This document shows positions 43,368-51,648 of a stretch of DNA of 52,564 bases, piece by piece. The notes under the pieces were generated by a model. That model saw only the letters and a list, made by a program, of their open reading frames with translations. It had not been told where the DNA came from and did no database searches. How positions within the stretch are numbered: position 1 is the stretch's first letter; each line of letters begins with the position of its first letter. The position numbers and the translations under genes were made by a program. This DNA comes from an uncultured Geobacter sp. (GTDB lineage Bacteria; Desulfobacterota; Desulfuromonadia; Geobacterales; CAIOGM01), in assembly GCA_903902855.1 (NCBI GenBank), contig CAIUWK010000086.1, positions 1 through 52,564 on the forward strand. The letters run 5' to 3'.

Positions 43368-45578
43368 GTGGGTAGGGTGAGAAAAGAGGCGATTGCGCAT
43401 GTGGCGGAAGACGGGCGGGTGCACGGTTTGGAAGAGCATCTGCGGGGTACGGCGAAACTGGCGGCGGAGTTTGCCGCTGAGTTCGGATGCGGTCAGTGGG
43501 GGCGACTGGCGGGATTGTGGCATGATCTAGGTAAATATTCCGAACAATTCCAGCAGTACATTCACTCGGTCAATGACCCGGATGTTCATGTTGGTCGCAA
43601 CGGTGGAGATCACTCCATAGTCGGGGCATTATATGCACGTAATACTTTTGATGAGTTAGGCTTGATACTGGCATATCCGATTGCCGGGCATCATGCAGGA
43701 CTGCCTGATTGGCGTGAAGACGGAAAGGCCTCCTTGGCGCACCGTCTGCAACAGACAGATTTTCTGGATGCAGTATTGACAAGAGGTGTCCCCGAGAAAC
43801 TTCTGAGTCAAGTGAGACCGACAGAAAAGGGTAAGTCAGGGACGCAACTATCATATTCATTCCTGATGCGAATGCTCTTCTCGTGCCTGGTTGATGCCGA
43901 TTTTTTAGATACCGAGAAGTTTTTTTCTGAGGAAAAGACGGAAATTCGTGGTGGATATCCGGAGCTGGTCTCGTTGTTGCCGGGGTTTGATGATTATATG
44001 TGCCGGAAACAAGCCGAATCTGACGATACACCTGTCAACCGTATCCGCTCCGATATTTTACAACAATGCATTTTGAAAGCCGCAGAACCTCCAGGATTCT
44101 ACTCCATGACCGTTCCCACTGGCGGAGGGAAAACTCTTTCATCAATGGGATTTGCGTTGCACCATGCCGTAACGCATGGTCAACGCCGTATTATCTACGT
44201 TATTCCTTATACCAGCATTATCGAGCAGACTGCTGACCAGTTCCGGAAGATATGGGAATCCGATGATCAGGTCGTTATCGAACATCACAGTAATCTTGAT
44301 GTTGATGACGAGCGACGGGAAAACAGCAGATCGCGTTTGGCCTGTGAAAACTGGGATGCACCGATCATCGTGACCACTACGGTACAGTTCTTTGAATCTC
44401 TTTTTGCGAGCAGAACCAGTCGATGTCGCAAGTTGCACAATATAGTCGGGAGTGTCGTCATCCTTGATGAGGCGCAACTATTACCTCCCGACTTTCTGAC
44501 GCCGATACTTGAAGTGCTTGAAGAGCTTAGAAAAAATTTCGGCGTAACCACAGTCTTCTGTACTGCCACTCAACCGGCGCTGGGACCACACAAAACTCCT
44601 GATTTCGACTTTAAGGGACTGTCTGGCATTATCGAAATCATGGTTGATCCGGCTTCACTTTTCAGTGTGTTGAAGAGGACGGAACTTTCCATATTGGATG
44701 ATTTGCAGACGCCTCAGACGTGGGAAAATATTGCCTCACGATTGAAGGAGCATGACTCGGCGCTTTGCATTGTCAATCGTCGTGACGACGCTCGTACCCT
44801 GTGGGAACTAATGCCAAAGGGAACAATCCATCTTTCAGCTTTAATGTGTGGAGCTCATCGTTCCCGGAAAATCCTGGAAATCAGGAAACTTCTTAAGGAC
44901 AAGAAGTCTGCACGGGTCATCAGCACTCAACTGATCGAAGCCGGTGTAGATGTCGATTTTCCAGTGGTATATCGCGCTTTAGCTGGCCTGGATTCGGTCG
45001 CTCAAGCAGCGGGCCGCTGTAATCGTGAAGGGTTGCAGATAAAAGGAGATGTATTTGTCTTTATGCCTCCGAGTAAAATCCCTGTGGGACATCTGCTTCA
45101 GGCCGCGGATATTTGCCGTTATCTGCTTACTTCAAAGGGTAACTTTGATTTAACCCCTGATCTGTTTGAGGAATTTTTTCGAGAGTTTTACTGGACACGG
45201 GGTGAACGACTTGACAAGGAAAAAATTCTGGATCTGTTGAGAAATGACATGCATCTCCAATTTAATTTCCGCGAGGCGGCGAAAAAATTTAAATTCATAG
45301 ATGAAGCAACCCAAGCTCAGGTCATCGTCCATTATCAGAATGGTGATTTGCTGGCTCATCTGGAGAAAAAACAGCCTGATCGACGTCTTTTAAGACAGTT
45401 ACAACGGTATGTGGTCAACCTGCCGCGTCGTTTGCATGGCCAATTGCTATCTTCAGGAGCAATTCGAGAAATTCATTCAGGTATTTTTGTGCAATCGCAC
45501 GGGGCTCTGTATGACGACAATCTCGGATTTTGTCCCGAAAAATCGATTGTGTATGAGCCTGACGAATTGATGTGCTGA
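43368..45578 (+). CDS. cas3: CRISPR-associated nuclease/helicase Cas3, type I-C
   Basis: Cas3 unwinds and degrades DNA marked by Cascade. The HD nuclease domain comes first (GLWHDLGKYSEQF with H52-D53, GGDHSIVGALYA, IAGHHAGL). The DExH helicase follows with VPTGGGKTLSS (lysine 255), IPYTSIIEQTADQF, DEAQLLPPDFL (from D367) and FCTATQPALG, then QAAGRCNREG. The 736-residue length fits fused HD-Cas3 of I-C loci. GTG 43368 follows GGGGAGGA by four bases; GTG 43377 is an alternative. Base composition is much more AT-rich than in the genes before 42.5 kb. Confidence 0.94.
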   Translation: MGRVRKEAIAHVAEDGRVHGLEEHLRGTAKLAAEFAAEFGCGQWGRLAGLWHDLGKYSEQFQQYIHSVNDPDVHVGRNGGDHSIVGALYARNTFDELGLILAYPIAGHHAGLPDWREDGKASLAHRLQQTDFLDAVLTRGVPEKLLSQVRPTEKGKSGTQLSYSFLMRMLFSCLVDADFLDTEKFFSEEKTEIRGGYPELVSLLPGFDDYMCRKQAESDDTPVNRIRSDILQQCILKAAEPPGFYSMTVPTGGGKTLSSMGFALHHAVTHGQRRIIYVIPYTSIIEQTADQFRKIWESDDQVVIEHHSNLDVDDERRENSRSRLACENWDAPIIVTTTVQFFESLFASRTSRCRKLHNIVGSVVILDEAQLLPPDFLTPILEVLEELRKNFGVTTVFCTATQPALGPHKTPDFDFKGLSGIIEIMVDPASLFSVLKRTELSILDDLQTPQTWENIASRLKEHDSALCIVNRRDDARTLWELMPKGTIHLSALMCGAHRSRKILEIRKLLKDKKSARVISTQLIEAGVDVDFPVVYRALAGLDSVAQAAGRCNREGLQIKGDVFVFMPPSKIPVGHLLQAADICRYLLTSKGNFDLTPDLFEEFFREFYWTRGERLDKEKILDLLRNDMHLQFNFREAAKKFKFIDEATQAQVIVHYQNGDLLAHLEKKQPDRRLLRQLQRYVVNLPRRLHGQLLSSGAIREIHSGIFVQSHGALYDDNLGFCPEKSIVYEPDELMC

Positions 45579-45585
45579 ATTTGAG

Positions 45586-45614
45586 TTGACTATATATTTC
45601 AGTTTATGTAAAAG
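45586..45614 (+). promoter_or_regulatory. Candidate promoter inside the cas3-cas5d gap, overlapping a possible self-target
   Basis: TTGACT (45586-45591) is followed after 17 bases by TAAAAG (45609-45614). A transcript from here would begin at the first degenerate repeat. A TTC at 45598-45600, the known type I-C PAM, directly precedes a stretch that resembles the spacer at 45652-45675 (17 of the first 24 positions equal), so the target overlaps the -10 element. Confidence 0.5.
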
Positions 45615-45623
45615 GTAAAAAAG

Positions 45624-45713
45624 CTTCTGCGTTGCAGAAGAGGATTGAAACAGTTTGGTGAAAAGGTAGGAACGCAACAAGCGCCCGCCGTTCCGGCGGG
45701 CGCGGATTCTTAT
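45624..45713 (+). ncRNA. Degenerate repeat-spacer-repeat unit, candidate crRNA-like regulatory RNA
   Basis: The first degenerate repeat has the stem CTTCTGC-GTT-GCAGAAG (45624-45640). It is followed at 45641 by AGGATTGAAAC, identical to the 11-nt handle of the array repeats. The stem sequence itself is unrelated to the array repeat, but its position is the same. A spacer of 26-29 nt follows (45652 to 45677-45680). The second degenerate repeat has GCGCCCGCC (45681-45689) paired with GGCGGGCGC (45695-45703), then GGATTCTTAT, and shares long blocks with the array repeat. In known type I systems such units (CreR/CreA RNAs) load into Cascade and repress promoters through partial matching. That role is inferred here. 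Confidence 0.65.
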
Positions 45714-45726
45714 GAAAGGAGGCCGC

Positions 45727-46410
45727 ATGAATGAACCGGTAAAAAAAAGTCGCCTTTTGAGGTTAAAGGTTCAGGGTGAAAATGCCTGTTTTACCAGACC
45801 CGAAATGAAGGTTGAGCGTGTGTCATACGATGTCATGACTCCTTCCGCGGCACGGGGTGTTCTGGAATCGATTCTTTGGAAACCGGCAATCCGCTGGCAT
45901 ATCGAAGAGATACATGTTCTAAAGCCAATTCGCTGGGAGTCGGTACGGCGCAACGAGGTGGGAAGTGTGATGTCATCTCGTACTTCACATCTGTATGTGG
46001 AAGATCAGCGTCAACAACGGGCCGCGCTTTTACTGCGGGATGTAGCCTATACCATTCATGCTCGCTTCGAAATGACCGACAAGGCCGGGTCGGATGATAC
46101 CCTGATCAAATTTCAAGAGATGTTTCTGCGCCGGGCCGAGAGAGGGCAGAGTTTCAATCAGCCCTATCTCGGTTGCCGTGAATTTGCGGCGCGTTTTGAG
46201 CCGGTATTTCATGATCAACCGCTTCCTGAACCGATAGAATATAGCAGTGATCTTGGATGGATGTTGTACGACATCAAACATGATAACAGGGCGGATAAGA
46301 GGAACTTACATTTCTGCACTGATTCGTGCTGTCCACTTTTTTTCCGTGCTCGTCTCGACCATGGCCGAATGATTGTGCCATCCATTGACAGTGAAGAGGT
46401 GCGGTCATGA
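45727..46410 (+). CDS. cas5c: Cas5d (Cas5c), type I-C crRNA-processing endonuclease
   Basis: In type I-C, Cas5d replaces Cas6: it cuts the repeat at the base of its stem and stays in Cascade. The 227-residue protein has the Cas5 RAMP start (LLRLKVQGENACFTRPEMKV), YDVMTPSAARGVLESILWKP, the I-C signature RRAERGQSFNQPYLGCREFA, and a C-terminal GWMLYDI. The ATG at 45727 follows AAAGGAGG; an ATG at 45712 overlaps that site and is unlikely. The second degenerate repeat stem ends 23 bp before the start, so its mRNA leader is itself a potential Cas5d substrate. Confidence 0.93.
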   Translation: MNEPVKKSRLLRLKVQGENACFTRPEMKVERVSYDVMTPSAARGVLESILWKPAIRWHIEEIHVLKPIRWESVRRNEVGSVMSSRTSHLYVEDQRQQRAALLLRDVAYTIHARFEMTDKAGSDDTLIKFQEMFLRRAERGQSFNQPYLGCREFAARFEPVFHDQPLPEPIEYSSDLGWMLYDIKHDNRADKRNLHFCTDSCCPLFFRARLDHGRMIVPSIDSEEVRS

Positions 46411-48155
46411 TTCTACAGGCACTTAACAGCTATTATCAGCGTATGGCGAAAGAAGGAGACTCCGGCATCGCCCTGGAAGGGTTCGAACAGAAAGAAATAC
46501 CCTTTCTTATCGTTTTAAACCGACAGGGTGAATGTGTCGACATCAAGGACACCAGAGATGGAGAAGGAAAGAAAAAACAAGGAAGAATGTTCACTGTACC
46601 CAAGGGGATAAAAAAAACGAGCGGAATCGCCGCCAACTTTCTGTGGGATACCCCCAATTATGTGCTTGGGATTCCAAAGCCGGATCCGAAAAAAAACCAG
46701 TATCAATTGGAAGAAAAGGCGAAAGAGCAACTTAAAGCCTTTATTGGGGTTATCAAGGAAAAATTTCCTGAGCCGGATAAAGACGACGGTGTGCAGGCTG
46801 TCATATCATTTCTTGAAGTAGCTGATTTTAAGACACTTTCGGCCTATTCAGCATGGAATGAAATTATGGAGAGCGGACCGATCATAACCTTTAGGCTGGA
46901 AGGCGATACCTGTTTAATCTGCCAGAGAGAGGCTGTTTTGCAAACTCTATCCGGTGAGACATGCTGTGAGGAACCGGTGGAATCCACCCACGCAACATGT
47001 TTGGTTACGGGGGGAAAAGATTTTCCTGTACGCCTTCATACCGCGATCAAGGGTGTGTGGGGGGCGCAAAGCTCCGGAGCTAATATTGTATCGTTCAATC
47101 TGGATGCTTTTCGATCTTACGGCAAGAAGCAGGGGAGAAACGCCCCTGTTGGGAAGCGGGCGGAATTCGCATATACCACGGCTCTTAACAAAATGTTAGC
47201 GAGTGGGTCTCGCCAGCGCCTTCAGGTGGGAGATTGCAGTACAGTCTTTTGGGCCGAGCATAAGGCACATTTCGAGGATATCTTTGCGGATTTTTTTGGC
47301 GAACAGTCCAAAGAAAATCCTGATCGTCTGAATGCTGCCGTGCGCGATCTGTTCAGTGCTCCGGATTCCGGGGCACTGATGCTTGATGAGGATTACACTC
47401 GTTTTTTTGTTCTCGGCCTTGCTCCCAATGCGGCCAGAATAGCAGTTAGATTCTGGTATCCAGGTACAGTGGGCGCGGTAGCGCGGAATATAAAGCAGCA
47501 TTTTGAAGACTGTTCAATTGTTCATGGGCCTAAACAACCTGAGAATCTATCTCTTTTCCGACTGCTGGTTTCGACGGCCATGCTGGGTAAAACCGAAAAT
47601 ATTCCATCCAGCTTGAGCGGTGATTTTATGAAAGCGATCCTGGCAGGAACCTCTTACCCCAATTCTTTGTTGTACGCAACGCTTCGACGCTGCCGCGCGG
47701 AACGGGACGTAACCTACCCACGCGCCGCGCTTATAAAGGCATGTATTTCGCGTGATGCACGATTGAATAACACCAGCTACCATACGGAGGTCAGCATGTC
47801 ACTGGATACGAGTAACCCTAATCCAGGCTATCTGCTTGGAAGACTCTTTGCAACACTTGAACGGGCGCAGGAGAGTGCCAATCCCGGTATCAACGCCACT
47901 ATTCGCGACCGATTTTACGGCGCGGCGTCCAGTACTCCTGTGGCAGTGTTCCCCCACCTGTTGAAGCTCAAAGTTCATCATATCGCAAAGCTGAAGAACA
48001 GGGGGCAGGCGGTGAACCTGGAAAAACTGATCGGTGAAATCATGGATAAAATAAACGCTGGAGAGGCTTTACCGTCTCACCTCAGCTTGCACGACCAGGG
48101 AACATTTGCCGTGGGCTATTATCACCAGAGACAGAATTTTTTCACTCCGCAATAG
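46407..48155 (+). CDS. cas8c: Cas8c (Csd1), large subunit of type I-C Cascade
   Basis: Cas8c recognises the PAM and stabilises the R-loop; an internal start in many I-C cas8c genes also yields a Cas11c subunit. The protein has IPFLIVLNRQGECVDIKDTR near the N-terminus, a four-cysteine pair (CLICQRE and CLVTGGKDFP region), FNLDAFRSYGKKQGRNAPV and YLLGRLFATLERAQESANPG. Length is 582 residues. The start overlaps the cas5d end by four bases. A methionine in the last third (VSMSLDTSN) could be the Cas11c start, but no clear ribosome-binding site was confirmed. Confidence 0.92.
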   Translation: MILQALNSYYQRMAKEGDSGIALEGFEQKEIPFLIVLNRQGECVDIKDTRDGEGKKKQGRMFTVPKGIKKTSGIAANFLWDTPNYVLGIPKPDPKKNQYQLEEKAKEQLKAFIGVIKEKFPEPDKDDGVQAVISFLEVADFKTLSAYSAWNEIMESGPIITFRLEGDTCLICQREAVLQTLSGETCCEEPVESTHATCLVTGGKDFPVRLHTAIKGVWGAQSSGANIVSFNLDAFRSYGKKQGRNAPVGKRAEFAYTTALNKMLASGSRQRLQVGDCSTVFWAEHKAHFEDIFADFFGEQSKENPDRLNAAVRDLFSAPDSGALMLDEDYTRFFVLGLAPNAARIAVRFWYPGTVGAVARNIKQHFEDCSIVHGPKQPENLSLFRLLVSTAMLGKTENIPSSLSGDFMKAILAGTSYPNSLLYATLRRCRAERDVTYPRAALIKACISRDARLNNTSYHTEVSMSLDTSNPNPGYLLGRLFATLERAQESANPGINATIRDRFYGAASSTPVAVFPHLLKLKVHHIAKLKNRGQAVNLEKLIGEIMDKINAGEALPSHLSLHDQGTFAVGYYHQRQNFFTPQ

Positions 48156-48188
48156 TATTAACTACCTGTAGTACAAGGAGAAAACAAA

Positions 48189-49283
48189 ATGAATAACCCC
48201 ATCCAGAACCGTTATGACTTTGTGCTTTTTTTCGATGTAAAAGACGGGAACCCCAACGGTGATCCCGACGCAGGCAATCTTCCTCGTGTTGATCCTGAAA
48301 CCGGAAACGGACTCGTCACTGATGTTTGTCTCAAGCGTAAAGTGCGAAATTATGTTCAGTTGGCAAAAAGGTTTCAGACTCCATTCAATATTTACGTGAG
48401 AGAGAAGGCCGTGCTTGGACATGCACATGTAAAGGCTTTCAAGGAACTGGGTATCCAGCTTGGCGAGGAATCAAAGTCGATAGTTTCAAAAGACATTTAT
48501 GAATGGCTTGATGAAAATGATCTGCCGAATGGTTTGAGCATCGATTCTGATGAAGATAATAATTCTTACGTGCTTAGCGTCGCAGCAGATACCGATAAAA
48601 AAGAGGTGAAGGATTGGCTTAAAGATTCAAAACCATCAAAATTAATCAAGGACTGTATTAATGATGTCCTTAAGACTGCCAAGTCTCGACGGCCCACCGC
48701 CGATGAAGTGGAATTGGGCAGGGATAAAATGTGTAAGGACTACTACGATATAAGAACTTTTGGTGGTGTTCTATCGTTGAAATCTGCTCCGAACTGTGGT
48801 CAGGTTCGCGGTCCGGTACAACTTACCTTTTCCCGCAGCATAGATGCGGTGGTGCCGCTGGAACATAGTATTACCCGCATGGCGGTTGCGACCGATGCCG
48901 AGGCGGAAAAACAACAGGGTGATAACCGCACCATGGGGCGCAAGTTTACCATTCCTTATGCCCTTTACCGTTGCCACGGTTTCATTTCTGCACCGTTAGC
49001 CGCTCAAACTAATTTTACTGAAGAAGATCTTGAACTGTTCTGGCAGGCGGTGATGAACATGTTTGAGCATGACCATTCTGCTGCTCGTGGCCAAATGGCT
49101 GTTCGTAAACTGATTGTTTTCAAACATGATTCAGTTATGGGTAATGCGCCTTCTCACAAACTGTTTGATATGGTCAAGGCCGAGTCTACGGTCTCTCCGG
49201 TCCGTGATTTTGTCCATTACACTATAACTATGCCGATACAGGCGGATATGCCGCAGGGAGTGACGCTTATTGACATGCTCTGA
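48189..49283 (+). CDS. cas7: Cas7 (Csd2), backbone subunit of type I-C Cascade
   Basis: Cas7 polymerises along the crRNA spacer. The start NPIQNRYDFVLFFDVKDGNP is typical of Csd2, followed by NGDPDAGNLPRVDPETGNGL, VTDVCLKRKVRNYV, DIRTFGGVL and RGPVQLTFSRSID. The length of 364 residues is somewhat longer than the usual 280-300, due to an insert around residues 95-160 rich in acidic residues. AAGGAG precedes the ATG, 33 bp after cas8c. Confidence 0.93.
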   Translation: MNNPIQNRYDFVLFFDVKDGNPNGDPDAGNLPRVDPETGNGLVTDVCLKRKVRNYVQLAKRFQTPFNIYVREKAVLGHAHVKAFKELGIQLGEESKSIVSKDIYEWLDENDLPNGLSIDSDEDNNSYVLSVAADTDKKEVKDWLKDSKPSKLIKDCINDVLKTAKSRRPTADEVELGRDKMCKDYYDIRTFGGVLSLKSAPNCGQVRGPVQLTFSRSIDAVVPLEHSITRMAVATDAEAEKQQGDNRTMGRKFTIPYALYRCHGFISAPLAAQTNFTEEDLELFWQAVMNMFEHDHSAARGQMAVRKLIVFKHDSVMGNAPSHKLFDMVKAESTVSPVRDFVHYTITMPIQADMPQGVTLIDML

Positions 49284-49294
49284 ACATCGGCACA

Positions 49295-49331
49295 TGTCAC
49301 GCCTGTCCGAATGGCGGGCGTGGCTCTTACT
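49295..49331 (+). repeat. Third degenerate CRISPR repeat, between cas7 and the rhuM-like gene
   Basis: Aligned with one gap, about two thirds of the 37 positions equal the array repeat, including GTCCGAA and GGCGGGCG. CACGCCTGTC (49298-49307) pairs with GGCGGGCGTG (49313-49322). The 3' handle has decayed to GGCTCTTACT, similar in its TCTTA part to the second degenerate repeat before cas5d. It starts 12 bp after the cas7 stop codon. Confidence 0.8.
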
Positions 49332-49381
49332 ATTGCGGTTCTGGTCCGTCGGATCTGAAATTGTCTGTAGGAGATGAACCA

Positions 49382-49962
49382 ATGAAACGAACGAACAATT
49401 TGACTACTCCCCTTGGTGATTTTCTCCTCTACCGAACCGAAGATGGGAAAACCAGAATTGAAGTCCGGATGCAGAACGAAACGGTCTGGCTTTCGTCGAA
49501 CCAGATGGCGGAGCTGTTTCAAGTTGATAAATCCGGTGTTAGTCGCCATCTGAAAAATATATTTGAGTCCGGAGAGTTGCTCCAGACGGGAACTGTTGCA
49601 AATTTTGCAACAGTTCAAAAAGAAGGCGAACGTACGGTTCAGCGGGAATTGGAATGCTACAACCTGGATGCCATTATCTCGGTGGGATATCGGGTCAACA
49701 GTATCCGCGGCACCCAGTTCCGTATCTGGGCCACCGGGCGGTTGCGGGAATACCTTGTCAAGGGGTTCACTCTGGATGACGAGCGGCTGAAACGGGCCGG
49801 CGGGGGGAACTATTTCGATGAACTGCTGGCCCGCAGGCGCATGAGGAGTATGAACAATATCGGCAGGCTAATCTTGCCGAACCATCCCGTGTGGAGATTG
49901 ATTTACTGAAGGCGGTGAAAGATGTTGAAGCAAAGTGGACAAGAGAGCGAAGTGACGGTTGA
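49382..49962 (+). pseudogene. Broken RhuM-family gene inside the cas operon
   Basis: The first 150 codons encode the N-terminal part of RhuM-family proteins (VRMQNETVWLSSNQMAELFQ, SGVSRHLKNIF, VQKEGERTVQRELECYNLDA, ISVGYRVNSIRGTQFRIWAT). After YFDELLAR (near 49834) the frame changes. The original frame stops at 49909, while the next frame continues coding-like to 49962 (HEEYEQYRQANLAEPSRVEI). Full RhuM proteins are about 330 residues, so most of the C-terminal half was deleted. RhuM proteins are poorly understood and often found in mobile or defence contexts. It overlaps the cas4 start. Confidence 0.8.
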
Positions 49963-50575
49963 TCCCGATGAACCTGTCATCCTTTCCGCCTTGGAGCACT
50001 ACAGTTACTGCCCCCGCCAGTGCGCCCTGATCCATGTGGAACAGGTCTGGGATGAGAATCTCTATACCATGCGGGGGCGTGACGTTCATGAACGGGTTGA
50101 CGAGATTTCATCCCATGAACTGGCCGGGATCAGTTATGAACGTGCGCTCCCTATCTGGTGTCGTCGATTGAATCTGGTGGGCAAGGCTGATCTGGTGGAG
50201 TTTCATGAAGGTGTTCCCTATCCCGTGGAGTATAAGTCGGGAAGCCGCCGGAAAGGGAGTCCGGAAACCTTACAACTCTGCGCCCAGGCGCTCTGCCTTG
50301 AGGAGATGTTCGGTTTTCCCGTGCTGAAAGGTGCGCTTTATTGGCATGGCTCCCGTGAACGGCGGGAAGTTGTTTTTACCACAGCGATGAAAACTGAAGT
50401 AGAACGAGTGGCGATTGCCGTACGGGAAATGGTGGAGAGGCGTAGTATGCCGTCACCGGTCAATGATAAACGCTGTGAAGGCTGTTCACTGAAAGAGTCA
50501 TGTCTCCCTGCCGTAGTGACGGAGAAGGAGCGGAGCAGGAAAGCGGTCATGCGGTTGTTTGAGGTGCTACCATGA
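49922..50575 (+). CDS. cas4: Cas4 adaptation exonuclease
   Basis: Cas4 trims prespacers and selects those with a PAM for Cas1-Cas2. The 217-residue protein has the RecB-type nuclease motifs GKADLVEFHEGVPYPVEYKS and QLCAQALCLEEMFG. The four cluster cysteines lie in YSYCPRQCALIH at the front and CEGCSLKESCLP at the end. ATG 49922 follows AAGGCGG. It overlaps the tail of the rhuM remnant and, by ATGA, the start of cas1. The adaptation genes are more GC-rich than cas3-cas8c. Confidence 0.94.
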   Translation: MLKQSGQESEVTVDPDEPVILSALEHYSYCPRQCALIHVEQVWDENLYTMRGRDVHERVDEISSHELAGISYERALPIWCRRLNLVGKADLVEFHEGVPYPVEYKSGSRRKGSPETLQLCAQALCLEEMFGFPVLKGALYWHGSRERREVVFTTAMKTEVERVAIAVREMVERRSMPSPVNDKRCEGCSLKESCLPAVVTEKERSRKAVMRLFEVLP

Positions 50576-51606
50576 AGCAATTTTTGAACACCCTTTACGT
50601 CATGACCCAGGGGGCCTATATCTGCCTGGATCACGAAACGGTGAAGGTGGAAGTGGAAGGTAAGGTACAGATGCAGGTGCCGCTGCATCATCTGGGCGCC
50701 ATCGTCACTTTCGGTAATGTCATGATGAGCCCGTTTATCATGGCCCGTTGTGCCGATGATGGCCGGGCGGTGGTGATCCTGGACCGTAATGGTCGATTCA
50801 AATGCCGGGTGATCGGTAAGACCAGCGGCAATGTCCTGCTCCGTCAGGCTCAGTACGAGGCCGTGCGGGATCGGGAAAAATCCGCACTCATCGCTCGGAA
50901 CATGGTGGCGGGTAAGGTCAGGAATGCCCGCCATGTTCTCATGCGGGCGGCGCGGGAGGCGGATTCGCCCAGTGAAGAGGTTGAATTGCGTCAGGCAGCC
51001 GAGATTCATGCCAACGCCCTGTTTCACCTGAAAGATGAAACCGATATCGCCGTGATAAGAGGGAGGGAAGGGGAGTCGGCAGCGGCCTATTTTGATGTCT
51101 TTGATCGAATGGTGAAAGAGGATGATCGGGAATCATTTCGTATGAACGGCAGAAATCGACGGCCGCCGCTGGACCCGATAAACGCCCTGCTCTCTTTTCT
51201 CTACACTCTTGTGTTGGGTGATTGTGTCAGTGCTGTGGAAGGAGTGGGGTTGGACAGTCAGATGGGATTTCTCCATGTGCTTCGACCGGGTCGTCCCTCA
51301 CTGGCGCTGGATCTCATGGAAGAATTTCGTGCGGTCCTGGCCGATCGCTTGGCGCTAACCCTCATCAACCGGAAGCAGATTACCGGCAAAGAGTTCGAAC
51401 CCCGGCCCGGCGGAGCGGTCTATCTCAATGAAGCTGGTCGTAAAGCCGTGGTGATGGCGTATCAGAAACGAAAGCAGGAAGAGTTTCTGCATCCTATTCT
51501 CAATGAAAAGATACCGGTTGGTCTGATTCCTCATGTTCAGGCTCGTCTTTTGGCCAGGCATCTGCGGGGCGATCTGGAGGAGTATACGCCGGTACTTTAT
51601 TCCTGA
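50572..51606 (+). CDS. cas1: Cas1 integrase, type I-C
   Basis: Cas1 inserts new spacers at the leader end of the array. It begins KQFLNTLYVMTQGAYICLDH, and has HHLGAIVTFGNVMMSPFIMA, NALLSFLYTLVLGDCVSAVE, and GLDSQMGFLHVLRPGRPSLA with the conserved histidine, followed by LDLMEEFR with the catalytic acidic residue. The 344-residue length matches I-C Cas1. Translation is coupled to cas4 through a four-base overlap. Confidence 0.95.
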   Translation: MKQFLNTLYVMTQGAYICLDHETVKVEVEGKVQMQVPLHHLGAIVTFGNVMMSPFIMARCADDGRAVVILDRNGRFKCRVIGKTSGNVLLRQAQYEAVRDREKSALIARNMVAGKVRNARHVLMRAAREADSPSEEVELRQAAEIHANALFHLKDETDIAVIRGREGESAAAYFDVFDRMVKEDDRESFRMNGRNRRPPLDPINALLSFLYTLVLGDCVSAVEGVGLDSQMGFLHVLRPGRPSLALDLMEEFRAVLADRLALTLINRKQITGKEFEPRPGGAVYLNEAGRKAVVMAYQKRKQEEFLHPILNEKIPVGLIPHVQARLLARHLRGDLEEYTPVLYS

Positions 51607-51648
51607 GGTGGTTTGTGTTTTTTGTGTCATGTGGATGGGAGAGTCATC

